Part shown: one piece after another, positions 11,642 to 23,782 of the stretch
Numbering within the stretch: position 1 is the stretch's first letter
Layout: the number at the start of each line of letters is the position of its first letter
NCBI GenBank assembly: GCA_964304625.1
Contig: OZ199840.1
Location: 10,540,001 to 10,604,000 of the forward strand
Source of the DNA: Kudoa neothunni
Taxonomy: Eukaryota; Cnidaria
Length of the DNA: 64,000 nucleotides
Reading direction: 5' to 3'
Notes under the pieces: model-generated
Told to the model about the DNA's origin: nothing
Database searches by the model: none
The model's input: the letters and a program-made list of their open reading frames with translations, nothing else
Program-made: the position numbers and the translations under genes

Positions 11642-14600
11642 TTAGTTGTGATTGTGATGATTATTGAAATTGGAAAAAGCGCTCGATATTTTATCATTAT
11701 TGTTATCAGATTCGATAGAATAATTAATGGGAGGTTGTTGATCAACCGTGGGTACCATTACAATACGATCGTCCATCATGGCTGACGAACGAAGATCGTT
11801 ATCGAAGAGAACGAAACCGCCTTGTTTATCTGCGAGAGTGTCGGCAAAAGTAATGGGTCGCATATTATTAGAATTTTCTTTTGAAACACTTGATCGATTG
11901 TGATCATTGACAGAGAATGTAGGGGCTTGACTAAAAAAATGATGCTGATTATCTCCTGTGAACCCGCCACCATCATCGTTGTTATATTTTCTGTTGTTAG
12001 AATTAAACAATGACAATTCAACACATCCACCATCATGTGAGTACTACAGTAAAATGTTTAACAACAACCACCAACAAACCTAAAACGCACATTTGTATTA
12101 TCATTCATAGAATTTGAAGGAGCCGCAATATCGGATAAATTGGTAATTTTGGTGTCGGTGAGAGAATCGTTCAAATGTAGATCAGTTGGATCAATATTAC
12201 TTTGGTTATTTGCCAACAGACACCTTCTAATAAAAGCTTTATCAATATCTTTTCCATAATGATGACCTCTACGACAGTGCCGTTTGAGGTCGTATTGGTC
12301 ACGCCACAACTTTCCACAATGGATACATTTGTAGCGATATTTTTTTTCATGTACAGTTGAATAATGTCTTCGGAATTCGTTGACGCCACGAAAATTCCTG
12401 GTGCATATTCCACAATAGTATTCGTTGTCGATGTTGGTGAGTAGAAATTGATCGTTTTCAGGATTATGATGTTGCAAACTGCCAAAGGTGTAATTGTTGG
12501 TTGTTTTAATTCGTTGGAGTGAATGGACCGAATTTTTTTCTCCCGTCAAATTATCACCAATTGTGTTATTGTCATTAGATTCCATGACACCAGTATCAAT
12601 GTTATTGGTCGATAATGGTTGATTTGACGACAACTCAACACTGCCTCCATTATGTGATATATCAAATTCGCCTCGTCCACTGCCACCCGAGTTATATCGC
12701 AAAGCAAGTTTTGAAATTTCGTCCGTCGCTGTATTATCAAAGGATGTCACATCTTGATTAAAATCAGTTAGTTATAAACAATAGTGTAGCCTTAAATTAC
12801 TCTCTCCCAAGCACATATTCGCAAAATATCTTCTATGTTGAGAAAAATTATGGCGTTTAATCTCGTAAGTGTCTCGGAAATATTTTCCGCATATATTACA
12901 TCTGAAAGACTTTTTATGCTCGTGAACTGTCGTAATATGTCGACGTAACTCGAAGGGACCGCGAAAGCATTTCCAACATGTGTCGCAGCGAAATCGACGA
13001 CTTTTGGAAATAGCTGATTCCGGCTGGTTGTTATTATTTTGTGTTGATGCTGTATTATCAATATCTTTTGTATTATTATAGTTATAATCCAATTGAACCG
13101 AAGAATTTTGTTGATCCTGGTTTGTAATTTTATTAATGGCGATGCCCTCTCGTTGCTCTCGGTTATTTCGAGTGGGTTTATTCAACTGAAAATTATCTAA
13201 TCCATGAACCACCTTTTCATGTTTACGCAAATCTCGATTGTGCTTATAGCTCTTGTCACATCTGCTACAGTAAAAACGCTCATTTTGGTAATTATTGTTA
13301 TCGCTAATAGAAAGGTAGGTTTGTTGCTGTGGATATGGGCCTACAAATACAATCATTAATTAAATAACATAATTTATTACAATGAGTAATACAATAGTGT
13401 AATAATATAATTGATTGCAATAAGTAATGCAATAAAGTAATTTATTAGAATTTGTAATACAATCATGTAATTAATTAGCGCTAATTAATTGTGTGTAGCA
13501 AATACCTAATTTAAGTTGATTTCTTGTGTGATGATAATTGGTCAATGGCGGCACGCTGGCGCCCTCTCTACCAGATAACATTTGGTACTCCTTCCCACAA
13601 TTATCACAAAAATAAACCAGGTCTTTCTACATACATACATACATACATACAAACAAACAATAAAATTTATACAAGCAAAAACTAATAAAAGCATACGTCG
13701 TATGGGACCATTTCATTGCCATTCCAACAATTATTGTCACCGTCCATTCCAGTGGACCTTAATGGATGGCCACAATCTCTGCACTTATTTTTCAAGTTGG
13801 CAAAATCTTGCTCGTGAGTGGTGTTTGTTTGAAGTGATGATGTCGGGGCCAACGGTGGAATCTCACTAGCACTCTTTACAGAAATTAAAAAAAGCATATT
13901 TAACATCACAAAAATTACGTTTAATATCAAACCAGCACTGCTACGGTTCGAATTGTGTATCAGGAGATGCATATTCAATTCATTAATCGTCAAACATGAA
14001 AATTTACATAAGTGGCAATTATATCGATTGGTGGTAACCGACAATAGGTTGGATTGAATATCCGGTGGTTGGCATGGCAACAATTCATCATTTACATTAC
14101 TACAATTAATTGGCAAACGGGTTAAACTGTGACTATCAAAGGTCATTTGAAGTGGCGGTGGCGGTCTGGATGCCATCGGAAGCGAAGAATCATTGTTTAA
14201 ATTGACGGATTTATTTTTATCGTTTTCGTCAGTACCAACAGGATGTAAATTGGAATTTTGGGGCTGTGAGGAAGAGAGATTATTGATGTTTGGATATTGC
14301 TGGAGTCGTCGCATATAGCTGGAAGATAAGGCAGTTTTCCAAGGACTAGCACTTAACATGGGTATGTGTGCACTGAGTGGTACAGCAGGGTTCGAATCCA
14401 TCATCATTCCCATGGTACCGACACTTCTGCCACTCGAGTCGCCATCAGTCGTTGCCGCCATAGGTAACGACACCACTAACGTTAACATAGGTTTTATAAC
14501 CAATGGTGATTAATTATACAGAATTACCATTTCTATTGGTTTCATGGCAAGGTGGTATTGGTGGATTTACAAAATTGCTTGGTGCTAATTCCATTCCATA

Positions 14601-14819
14601 GTGATAATCAATCATATACGGACATGATATATCCCCAACAATTTGATTAGGTTGTTGCTGTTGGTTGGTTAAAGATTGGCAAGTTTGCAGAAACGGTACA
14701 TTGTCATTGTTAGATGTCGGCACTTGAGAGCCAAATTGATCATGTCTAGTTGCCTCCTCCTCTTCCTCTTCCTCCTCCTCCTCACCAACATCATTATTGA
14801 GGTTGGTAGTAGTAGTAGT

Positions 14820-14850
<31 letters not shown>

Positions 14851-15258
14851 TAGGGTGAAGTGCTTTCTGTCTCATTCATCAGCAGCACTAAGGTCACACA
14901 AATAGATTACACACAAAAACGCAATTAAAACAATTATAGTCTATTGTTGGTATTGCAAAATTAGATTATGATGACAATACAACGATTATACTAAGCTAAC
15001 GATCTAATGATTCAGCTTACGTTGAGTTGCAGAGCGAATAGAACTGTTGGGTAGAGTTGGATCAATAAATCGTGTAACGGCGGGGCTTGAATGGGAATAC
15101 CTTAATCGATCATCAGGTTGTTTCGCCAACTAAATACCATGACAACCAACTAAAAAAACATTTAAATTCTGTACCGTGCTGCGAACAGTAGAATGACTAT
15201 TAGAAATGTGAATGACAGGAGGTGGTATTCGCTGTCGTCGTCCATTGCTACCATTCAT
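11642..15258 (-). CDS. multi-C2H2 zinc-finger protein, probable DNA-binding regulator
   Basis: Nine exons: 15258-15175, 15129-15021, 14887-14528, 14475-13919, 13873-13697, 13626-13506, 13340-12801, 12752-12091 and 12043-11642. They join in frame to 1003 residues; introns are 45-165 bases. An in-frame stop lies just upstream of the first Met. Low-complexity tracts of ten alanines and ten glutamates occur in exon 3. Zinc motifs: one finger at about 338-358 (CHLCKF...H..H), a split CRDCG/FCDNCG ribbon-like pair at 401-439, one finger at 494-515, a pair at 588-638, and a second similar pair at 763-813. The two pairs share FRG.xEFRRH-type cores and lie in adjacent exons. Exon 9 begins SHDGGCVELS, echoing SHNGGSVELS of exon 8, which suggests internal duplication. 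Likely nuclear; targets unknown. I recognise no orthologue. The exon 8 donor (GTGCGT) has an alternative 18 bases downstream that also keeps frame. Confidence 0.85.
13627..13660. repeat. tetranucleotide microsatellite inside an intron
   Basis: Tandem ACAT units (13629-13650) followed by AAAC units. On the minus strand this is a run of TATG ending directly in the AG acceptor of zinc-finger exon 6. Confidence 0.9.
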
Positions 15259-16165
15259 AGTACGAACAATTTAGGACTTGGGCTAAAATTATTTCACTTT
15301 CCAATTCTAATTCTCGCACCAAGCAAGATGTGAGATCTATAATACAAAACAATATTAACACGATAATGATAATATCATATGGCGGAGGGGATGCTTGTGG
15401 GTGTAAGATTGGAGCTAATATTTTAACCACAACAAATCAGTCTATAAATTAAGAAGGTGTGATAAATTATAAATGTATTTCACACGTACATAACACATGG
15501 GTTATAATTGAACATTAACTCTAATATTCAGAAATATAAAATTTTACAATTATAACTAAAATATAGTGGTGATTTTCACACATTGCTCACAATTTAAGCA
15601 TAGTTTTTTAGGATTCAGTAGGGATATAGCGCCAAAATAACACCGAAGCCACCTCCACCGAATATATGGCTGAACGACTCACTTTTGTATCAAGAATGGT
15701 ACCGTCTCGCGCATTACTATTAAACCTAGCGTAGTGCTGTTTTGTTTGTAGTGGATTCACCTTTGTTGTTATCTAACAATGCTCTCCAAGTGTGCGTAGA
15801 GCCAGATAAATTTTACTTGTTTATGCGACAAGTCGATAATCTCGGCTGAAGTAATGTCTATGGTTGGGATATGATTTAAAGTTTATTATGTTTAAAGTTA
15901 ATCTACTCTAAGGACACATTGGTTACGCTTCAAATATTTACCATTTATTTTTCAACTGAATAATTTATGATAATTAAGAATAACAATTATGTAACATATT
16001 CGATTTCAAATGATAATTAATTATCTATTGTTACTTCAGGTCATCAAATGGTTGTCGCTGTTTTCTAGTTGATTAGAATTGCTCGGCTTATTTATTCGTA
16101 CAGGCTTATTATTATTCATTTGAAAAAATTAATTGGATCAATTTATAAAATAATCCACATAACAA
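15259..16165. promoter_or_regulatory. shared divergent intergenic region
   Basis: 907 bases between the starts of two head-to-head genes, the zinc-finger gene (-) and the endophilin-like gene (+). It must hold both promoters. No TATA box or factor site can be assigned with confidence. An open minus frame at 15248-15430 overlaps it but has no support as a gene. Confidence 0.4.
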
Positions 16166-19100
16166 ATGAGTAACGATGATTGTACTGATGATACGCATCT
16201 ACCACGTTTTGAATCAATTAAACTTTTGTCAAGTCATGTGTCCGATTTGATTATATCGCAAAAAGTACTCAAGGTGTGAAATTATTTTAATTGAACGAAT
16301 TTTCGTCAAATTTCCTAAAAAGTTGAGAAGATTTTTTTATTGCTTCGCTGAAAAATCGTTAAAAATTGTACTCGATTAAAATCACGGTCGCGAAATTTTT
16401 GTCTTTTTTTAATTCTCCTCTAATAATAAGAATTCTATCCATATGTGTAATTATTTTTTGGGTTTATTGAACATCGAAAATCTAGTGACCAAACTGATAG
16501 ATATCGAAAGAATAAAACACGCATTGAATCTTTAAAGAGGATTTTTAGCATTGAAGTGTTAATAGCGGGTAGTACCGATCTCACGGCAAAACATTTGGCA
16601 CAGATTTCAATAACTAACAAATTTGAGTGTTGATTGTCGGTTGTTGGTATCCAGGCCAAAAGAACCGTTTCCTCAGAAGATTAGACACTTTGAAGTCTCC
16701 CATATGTCCACAATAATCATGAAAATGAGTTAACACTTTATTTCTTAGATCATAAGGGAAAGTGTATTTGTTTCATCATTCCCTCTGGGTTTTGTAACGT
16801 GCGGTAAACAATACCACCCTCGAGTGCGAATTTTCCTAGACTTTTATTTTTAATGTTACTAGAGATAGATAGCTCCTTCGTGAGATTCTTAACAATTTTG
16901 TCTGAGCCAATAGATTCCCGAATTGCATCCAAGGTTGATAATTCAGATATAGGACTATTATTTGGAATAACGTTAACACGACTAATTATTCTAGAAACTA
17001 CATCTGCATTGGCATGCTCAGCGGCTGGACGATGGCACACTTTAAAATTGTACTCTTGCAGCTGCGTTATCCATCGAGATATTCGACCATAAGAATCCTT
17101 CATGGTGCTAATATAGGTCAATGGGTTACGATCAGTTAAAATTATAAACTGATTTCCAGCTAAGTAGTATCGATGTTGACGGATGGTCCAAATTATTTCC
17201 AAGGCTTCCATCTCAATGGTGGAATACTTTCTCTCGGTGTCCTTCAAAGTTCTACCAGCATAGCATATTACGTGTTCAACATCATTGAATTTCTGACTCA
17301 ATGCACATCCAATAGCGTTGTCGGAAGCATCTGTTTGGAGGATAAAATCCCTTTTAAAATCAGGGTAAGACAACTACGGCGCAGTTGTGAGCACATCATT
17401 TAACTTCAAAATTGAAGACTCGCATTCCTCATCTCATGAATCATGGAATGGGTTGGCTTTTTCGTTAGATTGTTTAATGGGCCGGTAATTTTGGGAGAAT
17501 TGGGGATGAATCTTCGATGGTAGTTTGCTAGACCCACAAACGATTTCATCCCTTTTTGAGTTTGAAGGCCTTGGAAATTCACGCACGCACGCACGCATTT
17601 AATTTAGTCAAGTGAAGATTTTATACCTCCACAGGATATTCTAAAACCAGGAAATTCAAGTTTTTCTTTGAAAAGGTGACAATTTATTTTAATACTAGGC
17701 CTCCTTCCTTGATTTTGTTTAAAATCAAAGAATGTTTTTCTTCATGATCTTTTCGTGTGTTTGCGAATATTAGAATATCATTGAGGTAGACGAAGCAAAA
17801 TTTATCAATAAAATTCTTTAACAAAATATCCATGCCTCTTTGAAACGTAGCAGGAGCATTTGTTAGTCAAAGAGCATAACATTGAAGTGATCGAGACCAT
17901 GTGGGGTAATAAAAGCAGTTTTCTCTCCATCTTCCATATTCAACGGAATATGCCTGTATTCGCTTTTGAGATCCAATGTAGAAAAGTACTTACAACCTCC
18001 AAATTTATTTAAAATATCATCAATATTAGGAAGTGGATAAGCTTCTTTTTTTATGTTTTCGTTTAATAAACCATAGTCGACGCACATTCTCAGACCACCA
18101 CTTTTGTTCTTTTCAATTACTATGGGACTTGTCCAGGGAGTATTACTTGGTTCAATCACTTTTTTATTTAGCATCTCTTTTATTTCATTCTTATTTCATT
18201 CTTATGCCATTCTTCATACTCTTCATACTTGTATGGGGTACTTCTTAGCTGTTGACGTATAGGTTTGTGAGTTAGTATTGATAAAATGTTCAATTATATT
18301 GTTTTAAAAAATATTTTCTCATCATTAACTTCGTTAATAAGATCTTCCCAAGATAGAATATTGTTTGTACATACAGATTTTCCAGGATTTTGTTGTGAGT
18401 TGTTAACCAAGGAAAAGGACATTATCACATTTGCAAATGCGATGGTTCCACTTGTGTAGTCAATAACGGTTCCATTATAATTCATGAAGTTTGAACCAAT
18501 TATTAAATTTTCACTCAGACGATTCACGACACGCAATACATGAAAAAACATTAGTGCCAATTCGAAAGGAGGCATCAGGCCAACTAATCAATCACATCAA
18601 ATTTTTCACCAAAAGGACCAAATAATGCTGCTGAGCACTTAACTATGGCAGACTCATTCTTGACCAATTTGAAATTTATGAGGGTTGCTTCAGATCCAGT
18701 GCCAACTAATGCAGACACATCAGTTCCATATCAATTGGCATATATTCTTATCAGTTTGTTAGCTTTAGTGTGGTTAAAGAAAGACAGTTTTAAATTTATT
18801 AACACCGAACGATCCATTGCTTTGACGCGATTTCATTTGTTTATCAATGCATTCAGACAGTAAACGATTGGTCTTGCTAAAATCTTGTCGTGAATTGGGT
18901 TCTGTGTCGAAATAATAGTCTAATAATTCACCATCAAGGACGCATGGGATTATTCCGCAGAATCTTGGCCGAGATAATCCTTCAAAAGATGCCACCATAT
19001 TCAGACGATCCCAATCGGCAGAAAAATTCTTTCCTGATTTTATTTATATAACCATAGTTATCTTACTCTTGTCATCAATTGTGAAATTTCACGCCAAGAA

Positions 19101-19320
19101 CACCGATAAATAAAGACACAGCGCTAACTAAACACTTATATCCCGCACGCGCATTACACAAGTGTTAACAATACGATATTAGACCGGATTAAAGTATTTA
19201 ACAAAGATCATCTGATATCCTCCAAAAAAGTGCTGCTTAACATCACCTGTCATTCAAAAATATCATTTCTTCCTTTACATAATTTTCTACATTAATTGTC
19301 ATTAGTATTTTGATGGTAAC

Positions 19321-19374
<54 letters not shown>

Positions 19375-22300
19375 TGACCATATTAAAGTGTTCTCAGCTC
19401 CTAAAATTCATTTTGATCTCTCATGTTATATATTAATTTTCATAAAACTATGTTTGGACCAAATTTTGAGGATATTGAATAAAATAATAAAAAATGTTAA
19501 TGAAACTAATATAATAATCCTTAGAATCGTTGATGTAGTGAAAATATCCTCTTTGTTGTGGGGACTCTTACAGATTTGCGCTCTAATGCAGACAAACTTT
19601 TAATTGTAAATATCTAACGTTTTATATGATGAGTAATTAATATTCGTGATATATTATAATTCCCTTAATAGTATATAATGGGGGTTAATGGATGTAGGAT
19701 CCGTGACACCCTTCGTTCCCGGCGAAAATTTTCCCATGTCTGTTCTTCGAGGGTTAACAACATACGTAATATGTCAATCTCATTGAAAATTTTATTTTAT
19801 GCTAGAACAAAGTTAAGCTAATCATAATGCTGTATTGTTATGATTTGTCATTAAAACATATAATTTATAGTGTTAATCGGATTAACGATGCAGCGTACAG
19901 TTTGGTATAGCGAATTCCTAAAATTTGTTTAAATTCAAGAATGAATTCATTTCTTTACATCAAATAGTAATTCTCCAAAATACATATGATTATATCTCTC
20001 AAATTCTATTTTAATTGATAAAAAAATTAATTACGCAATTTCTGAGCTCCACTGTAGATCTAATTTTAGCAGATTAAATCGGCGAATATATTAGACAGAT
20101 AAAATTGGAACGAATGTTGAAATGACACTTATCACATCAATCTATATGATGATATTGTTTGTGGAGCTATGTATGGAACATAGCCTTGGTCGAAATCGGA
20201 TTAGTGTATACCTCAATATTGTTTCTCTTAGAAATATCTCCGATAATAATCGGGCATTTTCATTATGAGTGGACTTAAAAATAGATTCAAGACTGTAAAT
20301 AATTTTCCAATGGGTTACACAGTGGAGTTTTAATTTTTATTTAGAAATTTGATTCAGTTTGGGGTCGCAACAAGCCATTAGAGGGTGATGTTTATAATCA
20401 ATTGGAAAAGGTATATTTATAGATGATTTTGTTGGTAGCATACTTCTTGGTTGTATATATTATAATTCAATTTGTTTGATTAAAATTCATCTCAATATAA
20501 ACATATATAAATCCATATCTAAATTGTCTATTAAATATAATTATCATAGACAATACTTTAATTAAACGTTAGAAATTAGTTAATGATTACCATAGCAACG
20601 ATTATTGTTATACTCGGTTGAAAACTTCAACATTTGCTAAAACCACCATCCCAGTTTAATCAAATCATTCCATAGTATCGTTCTTATGGCTTTCATGACG
20701 ATTAATTATCTGATGGAATTTTTCATCATAATTTTTTCAATACATGAAATTTATTTTTATTACACTAAAAGTTTTATTTAATTATATTAATGTATATTTT
20801 AATATTTAATATTTTAAGAAGAGGACCAATTAATAAATTGTTTTAAATAATTAGGAATAATTAATTTTACTAACGTAGAATAATTAGAAAAATTAAAATA
20901 ACAATAAATTTAATTGTTCTAATTAATATTTAGGATTGCGAAAATATACGAAAAGCAGGTACAACAATCAAAAAGAGTCTTCTTCGTTATGTGGAATCAA
21001 AACAAAGTGATTAGTTGTTATCTTAATTCTGTATGTGTGATGTAACAGTGTGTATATTGCTGTATTGTTTGCAGGTATAAAAGAACGACTGTTAAATGAG
21101 ACCAAACAAGACACAACGGAATTTCGTCTATCGTGCAAGATACAATCTGTGGTCGAACCGCTCACTGGAATAACATGTAAATGGAATTAATTTCTTTGGT
21201 TACCACCAACCACACAATCTCCCAACTCATTCTTTTAGCTCAATATGCAGAAGTGGTAACCAACACATTCAAAGAGTTAGGCGATTACAGGCACAATCTA
21301 GTATTATAGTCCAAACGAGACATGAAAATGACTTAAATTTCCTCATTAGGAATCGTTTTTTAATAATAAATCCGCAGTTCAATTCGACAAGCATTTCGAA
21401 GAGCCTATTGTTGATATTAAAGTGATTTGATCACAATGTTTGTGTGATGGATAAACCATTAATTTATACAGCGCACCGCAAAAATCGTTAATACTGCTCG
21501 AGTCAATGCTTTCGCTATAAAAAACAATAAAAAAGGTTTATAACCACTTTTTGTCATTTTTCATTTACAGATGCCATTTTTTACTATTTTTTTGTTGATT
21601 CAGCAACCGAGGAAATGATTCAACAATGCACCTACGTTTATGAATCAGAAAAGATTAAACGCCAGAATCTAATGTTAGATTATCGTGAAAATGACAACGT
21701 ACAGATTCCACAAATAGAACTTATTTAATAATGAATTTCTGTTGATCAGGTGGCGAGAATAGAAATTCTATTGCAATTATACGAGCAACTAGTTAAATAC
21801 CATTTGGAGTGCTCGGAATTGTTCAAGAGTCATCTCGATTTGCTAACCGGAGTGTAACAAAGGAATGAAATGAACATGTGACTGAATTTTATTGTAGAAG
21901 AGAGGGGGCTGTAGACGCTGGAATAAAAGCCCCTTTTCCACTTCCAGATCCTAATAGTTGTTTCACGCTTAAAGATTCCATTAGTTTCAGTGATGACGTT
22001 ACTATCGAAAAATCCAGCCCCAGCGATATATCCTCAGAATTGAGAGGCAATGCCTCCACAGGATTAGACAAATCACAAAGTTTCGTTAATGTATCCAGCA
22101 GCCAATCATCAATGGCCCCAATCAACAACACTTCCGACCTGTCATCAGGTGTAAACAACCCCTTCTTAACAATCGAACAAGAAGCTAATGCTATCGTGGA
22201 AGATAATAAAACAAACAAGTCGCCCAACAACCCTTTCTTACCCGAAATTAAAACCTATGCTATAGTTCATTTTGACTTTGAAGCAGGTACTTTTTCCGCA

Positions 22301-22482
22301 TTATTGACCTTTGTGTAGAATTACATTGTATTACACTGTAATTAGAATGTGATGATGAACTAACTGTGAAGGCTGGCAACGAAGTTTTGGTCATACGAAA
22401 TATCGATCAAGACTGGGTTTTAGCTGAATTCAACGGCAAAAAAGGCTATGTTCCTGTCACTTATATTCAAATAAAAAAGTAA
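16166..22482 (+). CDS. endophilin-like BAR-SH3 membrane adaptor (copy 1)
   Basis: Eleven exons: 16166-16273, 20345-20410, 20934-21006, 21075-21176, 21239-21300, 21350-21421, 21472-21535, 21571-21698, 21750-21853, 21898-22286 and 22346-22482. They close in frame to 434 residues. Endophilin-type proteins bend membranes through an N-terminal BAR domain and recruit partners by a C-terminal SH3. Here BAR-like helices span about 1-260 (FEEPIVDIK aligns with the endophilin F(I/V)xPL segment; YEQLVKYH matches its last helix). A polar linker holds two NPF motifs (347-349, 371-373), which in other proteins bind EH domains. The SH3 at about 380-434 has HFDFEAE, DQDWVLAE and GYVPVTY. Intron 1 is 4 kb and filled with transposon debris; the others are 35-523 bases. 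The start MSNDD matches MSEDD of copy 2. Amphiphysin/BIN kinship is the main alternative. Confidence 0.82.
16435..19030 (-). mobile_element. decayed Gypsy/Ty3 LTR retrotransposon fragment
   Basis: Read from high to low coordinates: a gag-like piece (about 18998-18774), an aspartic protease remnant near 18.7 kb, reverse transcriptase (18174-17863, with CVDYGLLN and FSTLDLKSEYRHIPL), an RT-RNase H connection and RNase H (17373-16750, with LQTDASDNAIG), and an integrase zinc finger (about 16750-16600, HFHDYCGHMGDF). The frames are broken by shifts and stops. The protease active site reads VGTGS, so the catalytic D of D-T/S-G is lost. No LTR pair was found. It lies antisense in intron 1 of the endophilin-like gene. 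Confidence 0.86.
19321..19374. repeat. AT dinucleotide microsatellite
   Basis: About 54 bases of alternating TA interrupted once by ACAT, inside intron 1 of the endophilin-like gene. Confidence 0.95.
19680..19756 (-). repeat. solitary piggyBac-like terminus
   Basis: Read on the minus strand this segment begins TTAACCCTCGAAGAACAGAC and contains GAACGAAGGGTG further in. It resembles the left end of the element at 48803. No partner end was found nearby. Confidence 0.25.
19898..20054. mobile_element. possible short pogo-type MITE
   Basis: A TA-flanked 157-base segment starting CAGT and ending ACTG. Its right end (TTACGCAATTTC...CACTGTAGATCT) resembles the right end of the intact pogo element, including the bases just outside it. 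Beyond the outer four bases the two ends match each other poorly, so this is tentative. Confidence 0.28.
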
Positions 22483-23782
22483 CACAACCTCTTTCGAACT
22501 GAAAATACTTTTTTACGATTGCTTATTGTTTATACATAAAGCCTTCATTGTTTTTCATTTCCCAGCGTTTTTGATTTTGCGCTGCATTTATGAACCGCGA
22601 CAAGATATGGACTAATGAGTCTACCTAGGTAGTTTGTAATTTGCTGATTATGCGCAAAATGAATATAAATTTTATTCTTACCTTCTGAATAAAATTGAGT
22701 GCTTTTCAACCTTACTCACCTTATAAGGACTTTTTTTAAACTTATTAGATTAAGTCTATTTAATTTTAGTTTCATGTAATTTTGGATTGTAGAGATCCTT
22801 AGAAAAGTATAAATGTTTATACTTAATTTAAGTAAAAAAATCGATGTTAACATTGATCAAAGAAAAAAATTATTTTATTACATTTAAAAATTAACTTTAT
22901 TTTTCATCAACAATTTTTGTATGAAAATAAATTTAATTCCTAGGATTTTTAGTAGCTACAGTCCGACCTCAGAATTCGACCATAATCCATTCTAGAGGTG
23001 TGCTTGAACTCCGAATAATTTTTTCCCACCCAAAATAATTCAAATTAGTTTAATCCGTTACCGCGCGCCAAATAAATGACCATTTTTATTCGTATTTATG
23101 AAAAAACATGCACAACTTGTGTTTTATTTTTTTATTTAAAATTTATTTTTAATACAAAAATAAAACGAAATGAAATATAGGATAGATATTTGTCGGTTGT
23201 CATTCGATAGATTACAATTCAGTCGGTAATCGATCTTGCACACAACTGATTTTTCACACTTTTTGTGAATTTATTTAATTATGACTTTAAATGTTTTCAA
23301 CGTTTATTCAAACAAATATATTAAATATAATGGTAATTTTGGTTCAAATAATAGACTGTAAATGATGTAAAATGCGCAGTCAAAATCACGTGACCAGAGG
23401 ATTATGCACATTTTTCCAGACACTAGGTTGGTCAATGTAGCATTATTCGCAGAAAAATTATAAATTTAACGATAAACGAAGACAAAAATACGACAACATT
23501 AGAAGTTAAATACTTCGAAAATCTTCCATAATCAACGTTAAGATAGTTACTGTGAGATATTTCAACATATCAAATATGGCCTCCTCGAAAAAAGAACTAA
23601 ATATTCTCTCTAATTTAAACATGTTTAGATCGTTTCCGATCATTGTTAGAATTGGAAATTGATTTGTATATGTCTTAGCGAGTCAAAATATGACATAAAC
23701 CAAAATTATTGATTTTTTCAAAAATTGAAACTAATTATCACTTGATTTTTTTGCCTATTGTATAATTTATATTAGTTTATAC
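22483..23782. other. intergenic DNA after endophilin copy 1
   Basis: It includes polyadenylation-like AATAAA motifs near 22.69 kb. A sequence beginning TACAGTCCGACCTCAG at about 22960 looks like one end of a Tc1/mariner-class element, but no partner end was found. No gene seen. Confidence 0.45.

Noticed and set aside
11776-12485. Minus-strand open frames overlapping the zinc-finger exons (11776-12036 and 12171-12485)
   Set aside because: They are alternate-frame shadows; the spliced zinc-finger frame explains the region and shows family motifs.
14676-14858. Plus-strand open frame with a serine run
   Set aside because: It is the complement of the alanine and glutamate repeat tract in the zinc-finger gene.
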